The notes: a model not told the origin generated them from the letters alone. 64,000 bases of DNA from Bacteroidota bacterium (GCA_017303905.1 JAFLBH010000001.1:907809-971808); one strand, 5' to 3'. Positions 1 to 9,183 are shown, numbered from the stretch's first letter. Translations and numbers: made by a program.

Positions 1-584
1 TCGCAAATTTTATCTAGCGGCGCCACGTAACCATCCATGCTAAATACACCATCAGTAACAATAATGCGATAACGTTGTGCTTGTGCTTTCTTTAATTGTT
101 CTTCCAAATCCGCCATGTCACTGTTTTTGTAACGATAGCGCTGTGCTTTACACAAACGTACACCGTCAATAATTGAAGCGTGATTTAACTCATCGGATAT
201 AATCGCATCTTCTTCTCCAAATAAAGGTTCGAATACACCACCATTTGCGTCAAATGCCGCAGCGTATAAAATAGTGTCTTCTTGTCCTAAGAAGGTGGCA
301 ATTTTTTGTTCTAAGGTTTTATGAATGTCTTGTGTGCCGCAAATAAAGCGAACACTACTCATGCCGTAACCATGACTGTCTAAGGTTTTTTTAGCTCCTT
401 CAATTACTTTTGGGTGCGACGATAAACCAAGATAGTTATTGGCACAAAAAATAATTACGTCTTTACCGTTTACTTTTACTGACGCACCTTGTGGGGTGGT
501 AATAACACGTTCGCGTTTAAATAAACCGTTTGCTTCAATATCATTAAGCTGGTTTTGTAAGTGATCTTTAAATGTTCCGTACAT
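1..584 (-). CDS. kbl: Glycine C-acetyltransferase (2-amino-3-ketobutyrate CoA ligase), C-terminus outside window
   Basis: The reverse strand reads open from an ATG at 584 to the window edge, about 194 residues, beginning [16 protein letters not shown]. It matches the N-terminal half of the alpha-oxoamine synthase family of PLP enzymes: a [13 protein letters not shown] stretch, then [14 protein letters not shown], and a [11 protein letters not shown] segment that lies near the PLP site in this family. The enzyme joins glycine and acetyl-CoA to 2-amino-3-ketobutyrate, or runs in reverse during threonine breakdown. The PLP lysine lies beyond the window. Other members of the fold (8-amino-7-oxononanoate synthase, serine palmitoyltransferase) are possible, but the opening and the CGTQ segment fit Kbl best. 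It is divergent from the VOC gene at 671. Confidence 0.88.
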   Translation of the reverse strand, partial: MYGTFKDHLQNQLNDIEANGLFKRERVITTPQGASVKVNGKDVIIFCANNYLGLSSHPKVIEGAKKTLDSHGYGMSSVRFICGTQDIHKTLEQKIATFLGQEDTILYAAAFDANGGVFEPLFGEEDAIISDELNHASIIDGVRLCKAQRYRYKNSDMADLEEQLKKAQAQRYRIIVTDGVFSMDGYVAPLDKIC

Positions 585-653
585 AGCTAAAAATTTGTTT
601 AAATGTAATAATTACCTTGGAAAAATCACGGTTTTATAAGTCAAATTAGTCTC

Positions 654-661
654 TATATTTG
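654..661 (+). promoter_or_regulatory. Bacteroidota -7 element (TATATTTG) before the VOC gene
   Basis: TATATTTG matches TAnnTTTG and ends 9 bases before the ATG at 671. If it is used, the 5' leader would be very short or absent. No good -33 TTTG is seen at the usual 19-23 base spacing. Confidence 0.5.
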
Positions 662-670
662 CCCTTAATT

Positions 671-1732
671 ATGAGCAAATATTTAATAGCAGGCATACAA
701 CAAGTTGGGATTGGAGTTCCTAACGTACATGAGGCATTTAAGTGGTACCGTCAGCATTTCGGTATGGATATTCCTATTTTTGAAGAGGCTGCCGAAGCCA
801 ATTTGATGCTGCCTTATACGGGTGGAAAACCGCAAAGCAGACATGCTATTTTGGCAATTAACCTTAAAGGCGGTGGCGGATTCGAAATTTGGCAATACAC
901 CAGCCGTACGCCTCAGCCGGCTACTTTTCAGCCACATTTAGGTGATTTAGGTTTATTTGTTGCAAAAATTAAAAGTGAAAATGTGAAGGAGTCTTATGCG
1001 TTTCTGAAAGCTAAAGGCGCTACTTTATTAAGTGATATCGTGAAATCCCCAAATGGCGAAGAGCATTTTTTCATCAAGGATTTATACGGTAATATTTTTG
1101 AAGTTGTGGAAGGAAAAGACTGGTTTGGGAAAGGGTTAAAAACAACAGGCGGACCGGTAGGAATGATTATTGGTGTAAGTAATATCGAAAAATCTAAAAA
1201 CTTTTATGCTGCAGTATTGGGTTATGATAAAGTAGTGTATGATAAGGAGGGAGAATTTGAAGATTTAAAATCTCTTCCTGGTGGAAATGTAAAATGCCGT
1301 CGTATTTTATTAACGCATTCACAAAAGCGTACAGCCAGTTTTGCCGAAATGTTTGGCAGTAGTTATATAGAACTGGTGCAAGTGTATAATTACAGTCCCC
1401 GTAAAATATTCGAAAATCGTTTTTGGGGAGATTTAGGGTTTATTCATTTATGCTTTGATATTCGGAATATGCAAGCTTTAAAAGAGGCCTGCGAAAAGGC
1501 CGGACATCCATTTACAGTGGATGGGGGTGCCGGTTTTGAAATGGGTGAAGCTGCGGGCCATTTTACATATATAGAGGATCCGGACGGTACATTAATTGAA
1601 TTTGTTGAGACCAAAAAAATCCCAATCATGAAAAAATGGGGCTGGTACCTCGATTTAAGGAAACGTGCCCCTGAAAAGCCGGTTCCTGCCTGGATGATGA
1701 AAACCTTGAAATGGAATAGAGTAAAGGATTAA
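671..1732 (+). CDS. VOC-fold (glyoxalase/dioxygenase superfamily) protein, two domains
   Basis: A 353-residue protein with two vicinal-oxygen-chelate modules. The first spans roughly residues 4-150 (GIQQVGIGVPNV to DLYGNIFEVVEG) and the second roughly 160-325. The second keeps likely metal ligands: His in GFIHLCFDI, and His then Glu in GHFTYIEDPDGTLIEFVE. The two-module layout resembles extradiol and hydroxyphenylpyruvate-type dioxygenases, but I do not see enough to name a substrate. I prefer the ATG at 671 (MSKYLIAG); the in-frame TTG at 659 lies inside the -7 promoter element. It stands alone, divergent from kbl. Confidence 0.8.
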   Translation: MSKYLIAGIQQVGIGVPNVHEAFKWYRQHFGMDIPIFEEAAEANLMLPYTGGKPQSRHAILAINLKGGGGFEIWQYTSRTPQPATFQPHLGDLGLFVAKIKSENVKESYAFLKAKGATLLSDIVKSPNGEEHFFIKDLYGNIFEVVEGKDWFGKGLKTTGGPVGMIIGVSNIEKSKNFYAAVLGYDKVVYDKEGEFEDLKSLPGGNVKCRRILLTHSQKRTASFAEMFGSSYIELVQVYNYSPRKIFENRFWGDLGFIHLCFDIRNMQALKEACEKAGHPFTVDGGAGFEMGEAAGHFTYIEDPDGTLIEFVETKKIPIMKKWGWYLDLRKRAPEKPVPAWMMKTLKWNRVKD

Positions 1733-1798
1733 AACCATTTCTTTCTCCTGAGTGGTGAAGGTGTCGCGGTTATGCCGGGACGGATGAGCACTAAAACT

Positions 1799-1831
1799 AA
1801 AGCCCCTTTAAGATTTCTCTTAAGGGGGCTT
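1799..1831. terminator. Hairpin after the VOC gene, possible terminator
   Basis: AGCCCCTTTAAG at 1801-1812 pairs with CTTAAGGGGGCT at 1819-1830 (one G-U pair) around a 6-base loop. The following T run is weak (TCGTGATTTT), so termination is uncertain. A GC-rich stretch at 1766-1790 (GTCGCGG, five bases, CCGGGAC) could form a second small stem. I see nothing else in 1733-1960. Confidence 0.45.
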
Positions 1832-1960
1832 CGTGATTTTAGAACAACATGAACAAACTTCTGATACAAAGGTGAACTATTTTGGGCTTCCTTGTTTCAC
1901 CCATATTGGGTTATTTTAAAACTCCTCTAAATCGCTAACTTGCATACAAATTAAACCCGT

Positions 1961-4660
1961 ATGATGACCAATAAATTAACCATTGGAATTTTAACCGTTC
2001 TTGCACTGGCTTGTTCAAACACAAAGAAGAGTCAGTCAACAGCAAAGACAAACAATACTACAAGCATTGCAGATGAACCTGCTATAAATCTTGATACTAT
2101 AAAAGTAGTAGCGGATGAGGCACCAAAGAAAAAGGTGTATCGAGCAACCAATAGTTTAACGAATGATATTTTACATACTAAATTGGAAGTAAGTTTCGAT
2201 TGGCAAAAATCTCAACTGATTGGTAAAGCAGTATTAGATATCAAACCTTATTTCTATCCAACAAATATGTTGTATTTGGATGCACGTGGTATGGAGATAA
2301 AAAGTTTAAAGGTTTTACAACTGAACACTATGCCTATTGTTGCGCCTAAAGGTAAAAAGGCCACACAACCAAGTGAAAACTGGATGTTATCAAGTACTGA
2401 TTACAAGTACGAACGCGATTCATTAAAAATTAGTTTAGGTCGTGAGTTTCGTCCCGATGAAAAATACAAAGTGGAAATCGAATACATTTCTAAACCGAAT
2501 GAATTAAAGAAAGGCGGATCTCAGGCTATTAATGACGATAAGGGTTTGTATTTTATCAATCCTAAGGGCGAAGATCCGAATAAGATGCCTCAAATATGGA
2601 CACAAGGTGAAACACAAAGTAACTCGGCCTGGTTCCCGACTATTGATAGTCCGAACGAAAAGATGACCAATGAAATCTTCATGACAGTAGATAATAAATA
2701 TACTACACTATCTAACGGTTTGCTGGTTGCCTCAACAAAAAATGCTGATGGTACGCGTACTGATCATTGGAAAATGGATTTACCGCACGCGCCCTATTTA
2801 GTTATGATGGGCGTAGGTGAATTTGTAAAAGTAACAGATGAACCCTGGAGAGGTAAAGAAGTAAGTTATTATGTGGAGAAAGAGTATGAGGCACATGCCA
2901 AAGGAATTTTTGGTAATACAAAGGAGATGATGGAGTTTTATTCTACAAAGCTTGGGGTTGATTATCCTTGGCAAAAGTATGCGCAAATTGTAGCGCGTGA
3001 CTACGTGAGTGGTGCTATGGAAAACACAAGCGCTACTTTGCATGGCGATTTCATGGTATATCAAACTACACGTGAAATGATTGACGGAAAAAAAGGAGAA
3101 GACGTTATCGCACACGAATTATTTCATCAATGGTTCGGAGATTTGGCGACGAGTGAAAGTTGGAGTAACCTTCCTTTAAATGAATCATTCGCTACTTACG
3201 GCGAGTATTTATGGAATGAATACAAGTATGGTCGGGATGCGGCTGATGAACACCACGCAAGTTCTCGTATGGGATATTACATGCAAAGTCAGCAAAAGCA
3301 AGTTCACATGATTCGTTACGATTATGAGCACCGCGAAGACATGTTTGATGCGTATAGTTATAATAAGGGGGGGCAAATATTGCATATGCTGCGTAAAATT
3401 GTAGGTGATGATGCCTTCTTTGCTTCTTTAAAGTTGTATTTAGAAAATCGCCGTTTTAAGCCGGCTGAAATTCATCATTTACGTTTAGCATTTGAAGAGG
3501 TTACAGGTGAGGATATGAATTGGTTTTTTAACCAATGGTTTATGGCAAGCGGTCATCCGATTTTAAATGTGAGCAAAGAGTATGATGACGCAAATAAAAT
3601 CGTAACTCTAAAAGTAGAACAGAAACAAGATTTTAAAGAAACACCATTGTATCACTTGCCTTTGTATGTTGACTTATACATTAAAGGTAAAGCGGAAAGA
3701 AGAAAAATCGTAATTGATGAAGCTAAGCAAACGTTTACCTTTAATGTAAGTGCCAAACCTGAATTGGTAAACTTTGATGCAGAACGTCAGTTGGTTGCTA
3801 AAATAACATACGAAAAGTCGAAAGAAGAGTATGCTTACCAATTTAAAAATGCGCCATTATGGGGCGACAGAGATGAGGCTTTAAACTATTTCAGAAATAA
3901 TTTAAGCGATAAGCAAGTTTATGAATTGGTAAAAGAAGCCGTGCAAAATGAGAAGTGGAAAAACTTTCGCATGGATGCAATTAGTATGTTAGGGCGAGTA
4001 GCGAAAGAAAATGAAGCTGAATTAAAACCATTAATGGTTTCTGTTTCTGAGAAGGATGCCGATACAAAAGTACGTGCAGAAGCCATTCAGTTTTTAGCAT
4101 CTAATTATACCGGTAAGGATTTGGAAGCATTGTATGAAAAGGCTATGAATGAGCAATCGTACTCAATTCTCTCGGCAGCCTTACAAGGTTTGGCTAAGGC
4201 AAATCCAACGTTAGCTATGCAAAAAGCAAAATCGTTAGAAAATGAAAAAGGCAAGAAGTTAATTTTTACCATTGCTGATTTATATGCAGGTAATGGAACA
4301 GATGAGAATCATTCATTCTTTGTCAATGCACAATCACAATTCAGCGGATTTGAATTATTAGGCTATACAAGCGTATATGGAAAATTCTTGAAGCGTTGCA
4401 ACAAACCGGAAACTGTTTTAGCAGGAGCGGCAGAGTTAAAGAAAATGGCAAAATCAGGTAATCAATATGTTCGCTATGGTGCTTTAAAAGTAATTAAGAG
4501 TAGTTTGGTAGATAATTGGCAAAGCAAAGAAGATAAGATAAGCAGCGCAATTGAGAAGGATAAAAAAGACGGCAAGGACGTTAGTTCACTCGAGGCAGAA
4601 AAGAAATCGGTAGCCGAATTAAAAAATAAATTAATTGAAGTTTACAATTCTGTGAAGTAG
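1961..4660 (+). CDS. M1 family metallopeptidase (aminopeptidase N-like), lipoprotein
   Basis: An 899-residue zinc aminopeptidase. The N-terminus is a lipoprotein signal ending LALAC, with Cys18 as the lipidated residue, so the enzyme is probably membrane-anchored and faces the periplasm or the surface. The M1 signatures are intact: GAMEN at residues 351-355, HELFH at 385-389, and the third zinc ligand Glu408 in NESFATYGEY, which fits HEXXH-X18-E. A C-terminal HEAT-like helical region follows from about residue 640. The family removes N-terminal residues from peptides and the likely role is peptide scavenging. It starts at the first ATG of an ATGATG pair; either is possible. It stands alone and ends at a bidirectional terminator. 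Confidence 0.92.
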   Translation: MMTNKLTIGILTVLALACSNTKKSQSTAKTNNTTSIADEPAINLDTIKVVADEAPKKKVYRATNSLTNDILHTKLEVSFDWQKSQLIGKAVLDIKPYFYPTNMLYLDARGMEIKSLKVLQLNTMPIVAPKGKKATQPSENWMLSSTDYKYERDSLKISLGREFRPDEKYKVEIEYISKPNELKKGGSQAINDDKGLYFINPKGEDPNKMPQIWTQGETQSNSAWFPTIDSPNEKMTNEIFMTVDNKYTTLSNGLLVASTKNADGTRTDHWKMDLPHAPYLVMMGVGEFVKVTDEPWRGKEVSYYVEKEYEAHAKGIFGNTKEMMEFYSTKLGVDYPWQKYAQIVARDYVSGAMENTSATLHGDFMVYQTTREMIDGKKGEDVIAHELFHQWFGDLATSESWSNLPLNESFATYGEYLWNEYKYGRDAADEHHASSRMGYYMQSQQKQVHMIRYDYEHREDMFDAYSYNKGGQILHMLRKIVGDDAFFASLKLYLENRRFKPAEIHHLRLAFEEVTGEDMNWFFNQWFMASGHPILNVSKEYDDANKIVTLKVEQKQDFKETPLYHLPLYVDLYIKGKAERRKIVIDEAKQTFTFNVSAKPELVNFDAERQLVAKITYEKSKEEYAYQFKNAPLWGDRDEALNYFRNNLSDKQVYELVKEAVQNEKWKNFRMDAISMLGRVAKENEAELKPLMVSVSEKDADTKVRAEAIQFLASNYTGKDLEALYEKAMNEQSYSILSAALQGLAKANPTLAMQKAKSLENEKGKKLIFTIADLYAGNGTDENHSFFVNAQSQFSGFELLGYTSVYGKFLKRCNKPETVLAGAAELKKMAKSGNQYVRYGALKVIKSSLVDNWQSKEDKISSAIEKDKKDGKDVSSLEAEKKSVAELKNKLIEVYNSVK

Positions 4661-4677
4661 AAAATTAGTTTCTTAAT

Positions 4678-4718
4678 TTAAAATCCCATTGAGTAATCAA
4701 TGGGATTTTATTTTTTTA
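4678..4718. terminator. Bidirectional rho-independent terminator
   Basis: AAAATCCCATTGA and its perfect inverse TCAATGGGATTTT surround a short loop at 4680-4710, followed by TATTTTTTT on the plus strand. It serves the M1 peptidase gene and, on the other strand, the converging acyltransferase gene. Confidence 0.85.
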
Positions 4719-5781
4719 CCATTTTTGATCGGTAATCAAGTACGGGTTTGTCAACGAAAAAATAAAGAAGTAAGGCAAAAGCCACCACAATGGCGTTTTG
4801 ACTCACGAATTTAAGTGCGGGATGAATTTCGCCGAAAACAGGAAATGTACTGTTTAAAAAACGATACATTTCAACATGGATAAGGTAAATAGGATACGAA
4901 AGTAAACTTATCCATGTAATAACCCATCTAAATGGTTGTTTACCTTCTTTTGGTGCAAAAATCGGAGCAAGATAGAAGAATGGAATTATTACAGCAACCA
5001 AAAGGCTTACAATCGAAAACCAAAAACTTCTAACCCAAACAGCTTGTATGTTAACGTCGGAAGTGCCACCTCCGTCTATGCTAAAAAGTATAAACGCGAT
5101 TATTAAAGCAGAAAATCCTAAAATAAAATATTTAACATGCGACATTTTTTTGAAGATTTCAGGATGAAACATGCGTATGCCTGCTAATCCAACTCCAATT
5201 AAATTGGAATCCATTCTGAAAACAAAGTTACCTACCATAGCGCCATAAGGATAATTGGTTTTTAGAACCCAGAAATAGCGTAACAAGTTGTCGGCAATGA
5301 TAAACGCAGCTAAAAGAATATAAAAGTTTTTTGGCTTTATACCTTTTCTGAAAAAAATGAGAAAGAACAACGGCATTAATAAGTAAAACCATTCTTCAAC
5401 CACCAATGTCCAGCTAACATTTAAATAATCAATCCCGTAAAAATTACTTTGTAAAAAGGTAAAATAGTACAATATGTTCCATCCAATACTTGGGTCGATT
5501 AAGATAAACTTTAAAAGAAGAACAACATAATAGAGAGGTAGTGTTCTAAACCATCTTTTTTTCCAGAAATGGGTAACGCTACTAAGGTCTGCTTGGTCTT
5601 TAAAATCACGAAGCAAAATCCCGCCAATTAAAAAGCCGCTGACAACAAAAAAAGACTCTACCGCTACAATTCCATAACGTGTACCGAAAAGTGACCCATA
5701 TCCACTGTGTGTAATTATAACACACAACATGGCGAGTGAGCGCATTAAGTCTAAACCGTAAATACGATTTTTAGTAATCAT
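4708..5781 (-). CDS. Acyltransferase family 3 (OafA/YrhL-like) membrane protein
   Basis: A 357-residue polytopic inner-membrane protein with about ten hydrophobic segments. The N-terminus reads GLDLMRSLAMLCVIITHSG, the typical opening of the acyltransferase-3 family, with a His in the first membrane helix, and VVEEWFYLLMPLFF is the other family hallmark. Such proteins transfer acetyl or other acyl groups to sugars of exported polysaccharide or lipid-linked glycans; the acceptor cannot be read from the sequence. The gene stands alone, with no glycosyltransferases nearby. Confidence 0.88.
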   Translation of the reverse strand: MITKNRIYGLDLMRSLAMLCVIITHSGYGSLFGTRYGIVAVESFFVVSGFLIGGILLRDFKDQADLSSVTHFWKKRWFRTLPLYYVVLLLKFILIDPSIGWNILYYFTFLQSNFYGIDYLNVSWTLVVEEWFYLLMPLFFLIFFRKGIKPKNFYILLAAFIIADNLLRYFWVLKTNYPYGAMVGNFVFRMDSNLIGVGLAGIRMFHPEIFKKMSHVKYFILGFSALIIAFILFSIDGGGTSDVNIQAVWVRSFWFSIVSLLVAVIIPFFYLAPIFAPKEGKQPFRWVITWISLLSYPIYLIHVEMYRFLNSTFPVFGEIHPALKFVSQNAIVVAFALLLYFFVDKPVLDYRSKMVKK

Positions 5782-5795
5782 GAAATGCTAAGATA

Positions 5796-5840
5796 TAAAA
5801 AAGCCCTGTCTTTTCATTTTGGAAAAAGACAGGGCTTTAA
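5796..5840 (-). terminator. Terminator of the TPR/TonB-like unit
   Basis: AAGCCCTGTCTTTT and AAAAGACAGGGCTT form a long stem at 5801-5837. Read on the minus strand, it is followed by a T-rich run (GCTTTTTTAT). It sits 19 bases after the TPR gene stop. Confidence 0.85.
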
Positions 5841-5855
5841 ACAAGTTAGAGTTAG

Positions 5856-7559
5856 TTACTTTTTTGGAGGCGTAAAATAATTTTTAGCTTTTACGTTATT
5901 CGGATCAATCGTTTTTAACTCATTAAAGTATTTATCCGATTCAGGATTTGGTTTATTCGCATTTTGAGTTAAGTGATAATACCCTAAATATTCCAATGCT
6001 TCAATAACATTTGATTTGTAGCTACCTGTTTTTTCATTTGGCTTCGTTAGTTCTAAAGCTTTTTCAAATAACGGCTTTGCCAGCCATTGAGTATTGTTAG
6101 GATCTAGGTATGTTTCAACACGACCCTTCCAGAAATAACCTGCAGGGAAGGTTGGATTGCTGCGAATTAACCCGGAAAAACACGTATCTGCTTTTACGAA
6201 ATAGGGTGTTGCCTCGGCTTCTTTCGCTGTTTTTGCTTTAGCATCTTTAATGGTAGAGGCTTCTCTTAATTGAGCACCACCGGCAAAGTAACACGTTCTT
6301 CCAAATTCAAAATTATCTTGACCGTTAACTGCTTTTGAGCAAGTAGTGCGTTTTTCCCATGCCGCAATAGATTTATTATAGTTTTTTGCTTTCGCCCAAA
6401 TACGACCAACCTCAGCCCATAATTCGCAGTTACCGCTTGCGTCCATGGCGATTGCTTTTTCCATTTCAATTACACCTAAAGAGTCTTTACCGTTTTTAGA
6501 AAGTAACATTCCTTTGTATTTATAATCGGTTGGTAAATATTTGAAGTTTGATTCTTTCGATGATAAGTCGAAAAACTTCGTCATGGCATCTAATCCTTTT
6601 ACATAAGCCATGGTGTCGGTTTTATTCCCCATTTCATAATAAGCATAACCCATTAAGCGAGGAATGTACAAATTACTGTAACCGGCTTTCATTAAACTTT
6701 CACCTTCCGCAATGGCTTCTGCATATTGTTTGTTGTTATAAAGCGCAGTGAAGTAACGGTAGCGCGCGTCATTGCTGTTGTTTAATTCTAAATATTTTTT
6801 CCAGTATTCAATGGCGTCTTTATTACGTCCTGCCATCATGTACACTTCCGCTAATTCGCGGTAAGCAGGTGCGAAAGTCGCGTCAATACCTAAAGCTTTT
6901 TTGTAATAATCAATAGCCAATTGGTAGTTACGTCCGCGTTGGTATAACTTACCTTCGCGTAAAATACCTTTGGTAGATTTCGGGTTTAACTCAGATGCTT
7001 TCTGATAATTTTTAATTGGCGCACTTCCATCAGTTGGATTTTTTTCCAATAAAGCATCGCCCATCAAAATATAATTCTCAGGATTTTTCGCGTCTAATTT
7101 AATAGCGTCATTTAATAATTTAATAGCCTCATCTAAATTTTTATTTTCCGCATTGATATAGGCTTCCGCGGTTTTACGCATCACTTCGGTGTTTTTATTT
7201 GCACCTAAAGTGGCAGCTTTATAAAACATGGCTTTAGCTTCCGCTTCTTTGCCTTTGTATAATAATACTTTCCCTAATCCTACATAGTTTAATGGATATG
7301 TAGCGTTTAGTTCAGTTCCTTTTTGGTATTGTGCGTTAGCACCTTCCAAATCATTATTACCGAAAAAGTTTTCTCCGTAATAAAAATAATTCTCGCCTTT
7401 GCTAGGTTCTTTGCTAACGATGGTAGCGAAATCAGATCCGGCTGCAGCGTAATTTTCGTTTTGTGTTTTGATGATAGCATCCTGTAAAGTTTGTGCGTAT
7501 GTAAACACACTGAAACTAAGGGCAGCTAGGGTTAAACGGGTCTTCATATTCATTGTCAT
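5856..7559 (-). CDS. Secreted tetratricopeptide-repeat protein
   Basis: A 567-residue protein with a signal peptide (MKTRLTLAALSFSVFTYAQ), followed by about ten TPR units of 34 residues; clear ones include YPLNYVGLGKVLLYKGKEAEA and FAPAYRELAEVYMMAGRNKDA. TPR arrays are protein-docking scaffolds, and this one should face the periplasm. It is the last gene of the unit reading small membrane protein, PstS-like lipoprotein, TonB-domain protein, TPR protein. In this context I infer a role in assembling or tuning the TonB apparatus or the transporters it serves; nothing in the sequence identifies a partner. The start may be the first, second or third ATG within MTMNMK. Confidence 0.82.
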   Translation of the reverse strand: MTMNMKTRLTLAALSFSVFTYAQTLQDAIIKTQNENYAAAGSDFATIVSKEPSKGENYFYYGENFFGNNDLEGANAQYQKGTELNATYPLNYVGLGKVLLYKGKEAEAKAMFYKAATLGANKNTEVMRKTAEAYINAENKNLDEAIKLLNDAIKLDAKNPENYILMGDALLEKNPTDGSAPIKNYQKASELNPKSTKGILREGKLYQRGRNYQLAIDYYKKALGIDATFAPAYRELAEVYMMAGRNKDAIEYWKKYLELNNSNDARYRYFTALYNNKQYAEAIAEGESLMKAGYSNLYIPRLMGYAYYEMGNKTDTMAYVKGLDAMTKFFDLSSKESNFKYLPTDYKYKGMLLSKNGKDSLGVIEMEKAIAMDASGNCELWAEVGRIWAKAKNYNKSIAAWEKRTTCSKAVNGQDNFEFGRTCYFAGGAQLREASTIKDAKAKTAKEAEATPYFVKADTCFSGLIRSNPTFPAGYFWKGRVETYLDPNNTQWLAKPLFEKALELTKPNEKTGSYKSNVIEALEYLGYYHLTQNANKPNPESDKYFNELKTIDPNNVKAKNYFTPPKK

Positions 7560-7646
7560 ATAGAGTTCAAATTTAATATAATTATCAGATATTCAAGTTT
7601 GGTGCCAAAGGCTAAATACCGGTCATTTTTTTACATTTTTTAAGGA

Positions 7647-8039
7647 TTATTTAAGGGTGAAAAACACAGGTAGACCCATTTTAACCGGAACGGGCTTTCC
7701 ATCCTTTATTCCGGGTTTCCATGGAGGCATTTTTTCGATGGCTCTAACCGCCAAAGCATCGCATGCCGCGCAACCCACACAACTTCTCACAATAAAAACT
7801 TGCCCCACTTTGCCGTTTTTATCTACGGTAAATTCTACTAAGCTTTTACATCCTCCTTGGTTTGTTGTGTTATCGGTTTTCAGACTGTCGGTTTTGAGAT
7901 GTGAGGAAATAAATTTCATCATTTCCTGCGATCCCCCGGGGTATTCAGGCATTACATCCGGGTTTTTAATCGCTTCATCAGCTTGCGGAAAAGCTTTATA
8001 GGATAACGCAAATAAGAGTATAATTATTGTTTTTCTCAT
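7647..8039 (-). CDS. Periplasmic TonB C-terminal-domain protein without membrane anchor or proline linker
   Basis: A 130-residue protein: a cleavable-looking signal peptide (ending near KAFPQ) followed directly by a TonB C-terminal fold. Family marks are MPEYPGGSQEMMKFI, VEFTVDKNGKVGQV and MPPWKPGIKDGKPVPVKMGLPVFF. It resembles the last 95 residues of the full TonB at 9374-10171, including a CxxC (CVGCAACDAL here, GCPDCDKEA there). It has no retained membrane helix and no proline-rich linker, so it could not pull on a receptor in the usual way. It may be an accessory or competitor for TonB boxes or peptidoglycan, which is inference. It lies 3 bases after the PstS-like gene. Confidence 0.85.
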   Translation of the reverse strand: MRKTIIILLFALSYKAFPQADEAIKNPDVMPEYPGGSQEMMKFISSHLKTDSLKTDNTTNQGGCKSLVEFTVDKNGKVGQVFIVRSCVGCAACDALAVRAIEKMPPWKPGIKDGKPVPVKMGLPVFFTLK

Positions 8040-8042
8040 GTA

Positions 8043-8984
8043 TTATTCTGCGTTAAGTGGAGCCATGTTTATTTCAATAACACGTTCTTGTTGACGTGCC
8101 GGCAATAAACCTTGTTTTAAAAAAGTCATTTGTCCTTTTGGTCCGGCCATAAATGTTTCTAAGCCTTGCGAAAGTGTAAAATCTTCGGAGCGCCGTATGA
8201 AATAAATCGTGCGTGTAAACGGATACTCTCCGGTTTTAAATGAACTTTGGTTGGGTTCGAAATAAACAGTATTATCCTTACCAACCGAAATAAAATGAAT
8301 TTTATTCTGATATTTTTTATAAAGCTCATCGTCTTTATCACTTAACCATGCAAAATCTAGAAACCCAATAGCATTTGGTGTGTTGGCGATTTTTTCAATT
8401 AATTCTAAACTGCTCTCAACAGCAAAACAATTTTTTCCAAATGATTTTTGTGCTAATAAACTATCTCTTAAATACAATGAAACAGATGATTGTTTATTAT
8501 CGGTAATGGCGATGAGTTTAATTTCAGTTCCTGCAGAATCTTTTACAATCAATTCATCACTTAATAATTTCTTTATCTGTTCAGTGCTTAAGGTTTTTAT
8601 TTTTGTTTGCGAATTCACAATGAGTGCAACGCCTGTTTTTGCCATGGCAGAATAGCGCGGATTCAGTTGTTTTTGTGCAAATAATTTTTTTTCGTTTTCG
8701 CTCAAGAGCCGATTAATCATAATTGCTTTACAAGAATCATCATATAATGCTTTTATGCATTCGTTTTCAAAAGCTACAATACTTTCGCATTTACTACCGG
8801 GGTATTGTACGGCGAAAGTATAAAGCTGATTTTTCACGTGGAGATTAAGCCCCTCTTCATGAAATACTTTCAGCTGACCTGAAGTAGGAGAGTTGTCTTG
8901 ATAATCATTTTTGTAATAATTATCACATCCTGTAAATGCAAGTACAATTAAAAGGAGTAAACTATTTAAAAAATTATTCTTCAC
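8043..8984 (-). CDS. PstS-like phosphate-binding-superfamily lipoprotein
   Basis: A 313-residue protein with a lipobox (LAFTGC, Cys20) and a periplasmic-binding-protein fold of the PstS type. Visible family segments are KTGVALIVNSQTKIKTLSTEQIKKLL near the middle and NAIGFLDFAWLSD later. No pstA, pstB or pstC transporter genes are nearby, so it is unlikely to feed an ABC importer. It lies between a small membrane protein (overlapping its start by 11 bases) and a TonB-domain protein, which suggests a role tied to TonB. Whether it binds phosphate at all is open. Confidence 0.82.
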   Translation of the reverse strand: MKNNFLNSLLLLIVLAFTGCDNYYKNDYQDNSPTSGQLKVFHEEGLNLHVKNQLYTFAVQYPGSKCESIVAFENECIKALYDDSCKAIMINRLLSENEKKLFAQKQLNPRYSAMAKTGVALIVNSQTKIKTLSTEQIKKLLSDELIVKDSAGTEIKLIAITDNKQSSVSLYLRDSLLAQKSFGKNCFAVESSLELIEKIANTPNAIGFLDFAWLSDKDDELYKKYQNKIHFISVGKDNTVYFEPNQSSFKTGEYPFTRTIYFIRRSEDFTLSQGLETFMAGPKGQMTFLKQGLLPARQQERVIEINMAPLNAE

Positions 8985-9183
8985 GTTTTGTTAATTGCTG
9001 ATAAACACGCATGCCTCTAAAAATGGCATAGGCGCAGAAAACAATAATCATCATTAATCTTCGGCCACCACTTACTCTATCAATCATGAAATCGGTAAAA
9101 ATGAAAGCAAATGCTCCAGACACCACCAATAAAACCATGATGATGCTAAACCAAAGCGATACAGATTGATTCAAGTTTTTCAT
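8974..9183 (-). CDS. Small two-helix membrane protein
   Basis: About 69 residues starting at ATG 9183 (MKNLNQSVSLWFS); an in-frame start 24 bases further up is less likely. It has two hydrophobic helices (FSIIMVLLVVSGAFAFIF and LMMIIVFCAYAIFRGM) and a basic C-terminus. I do not recognise a family. Its end overlaps the start of the PstS-like lipoprotein gene by 11 bases, a sign of translational coupling. Confidence 0.72.
   Translation of the reverse strand: MKNLNQSVSLWFSIIMVLLVVSGAFAFIFTDFMIDRVSGGRRLMMIIVFCAYAIFRGMRVYQQLTKREE

Noticed and set aside
2798..3115. 105-codon minus-strand frame within the M1 peptidase
   Set aside because: It is opposite the GAMEN region of a clear peptidase and shows no own features.
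7657..8001. 114-codon plus-strand frame opposite the TonB-domain gene
   Set aside because: The minus strand carries the conserved TonB motifs; this is a codon-bias shadow.
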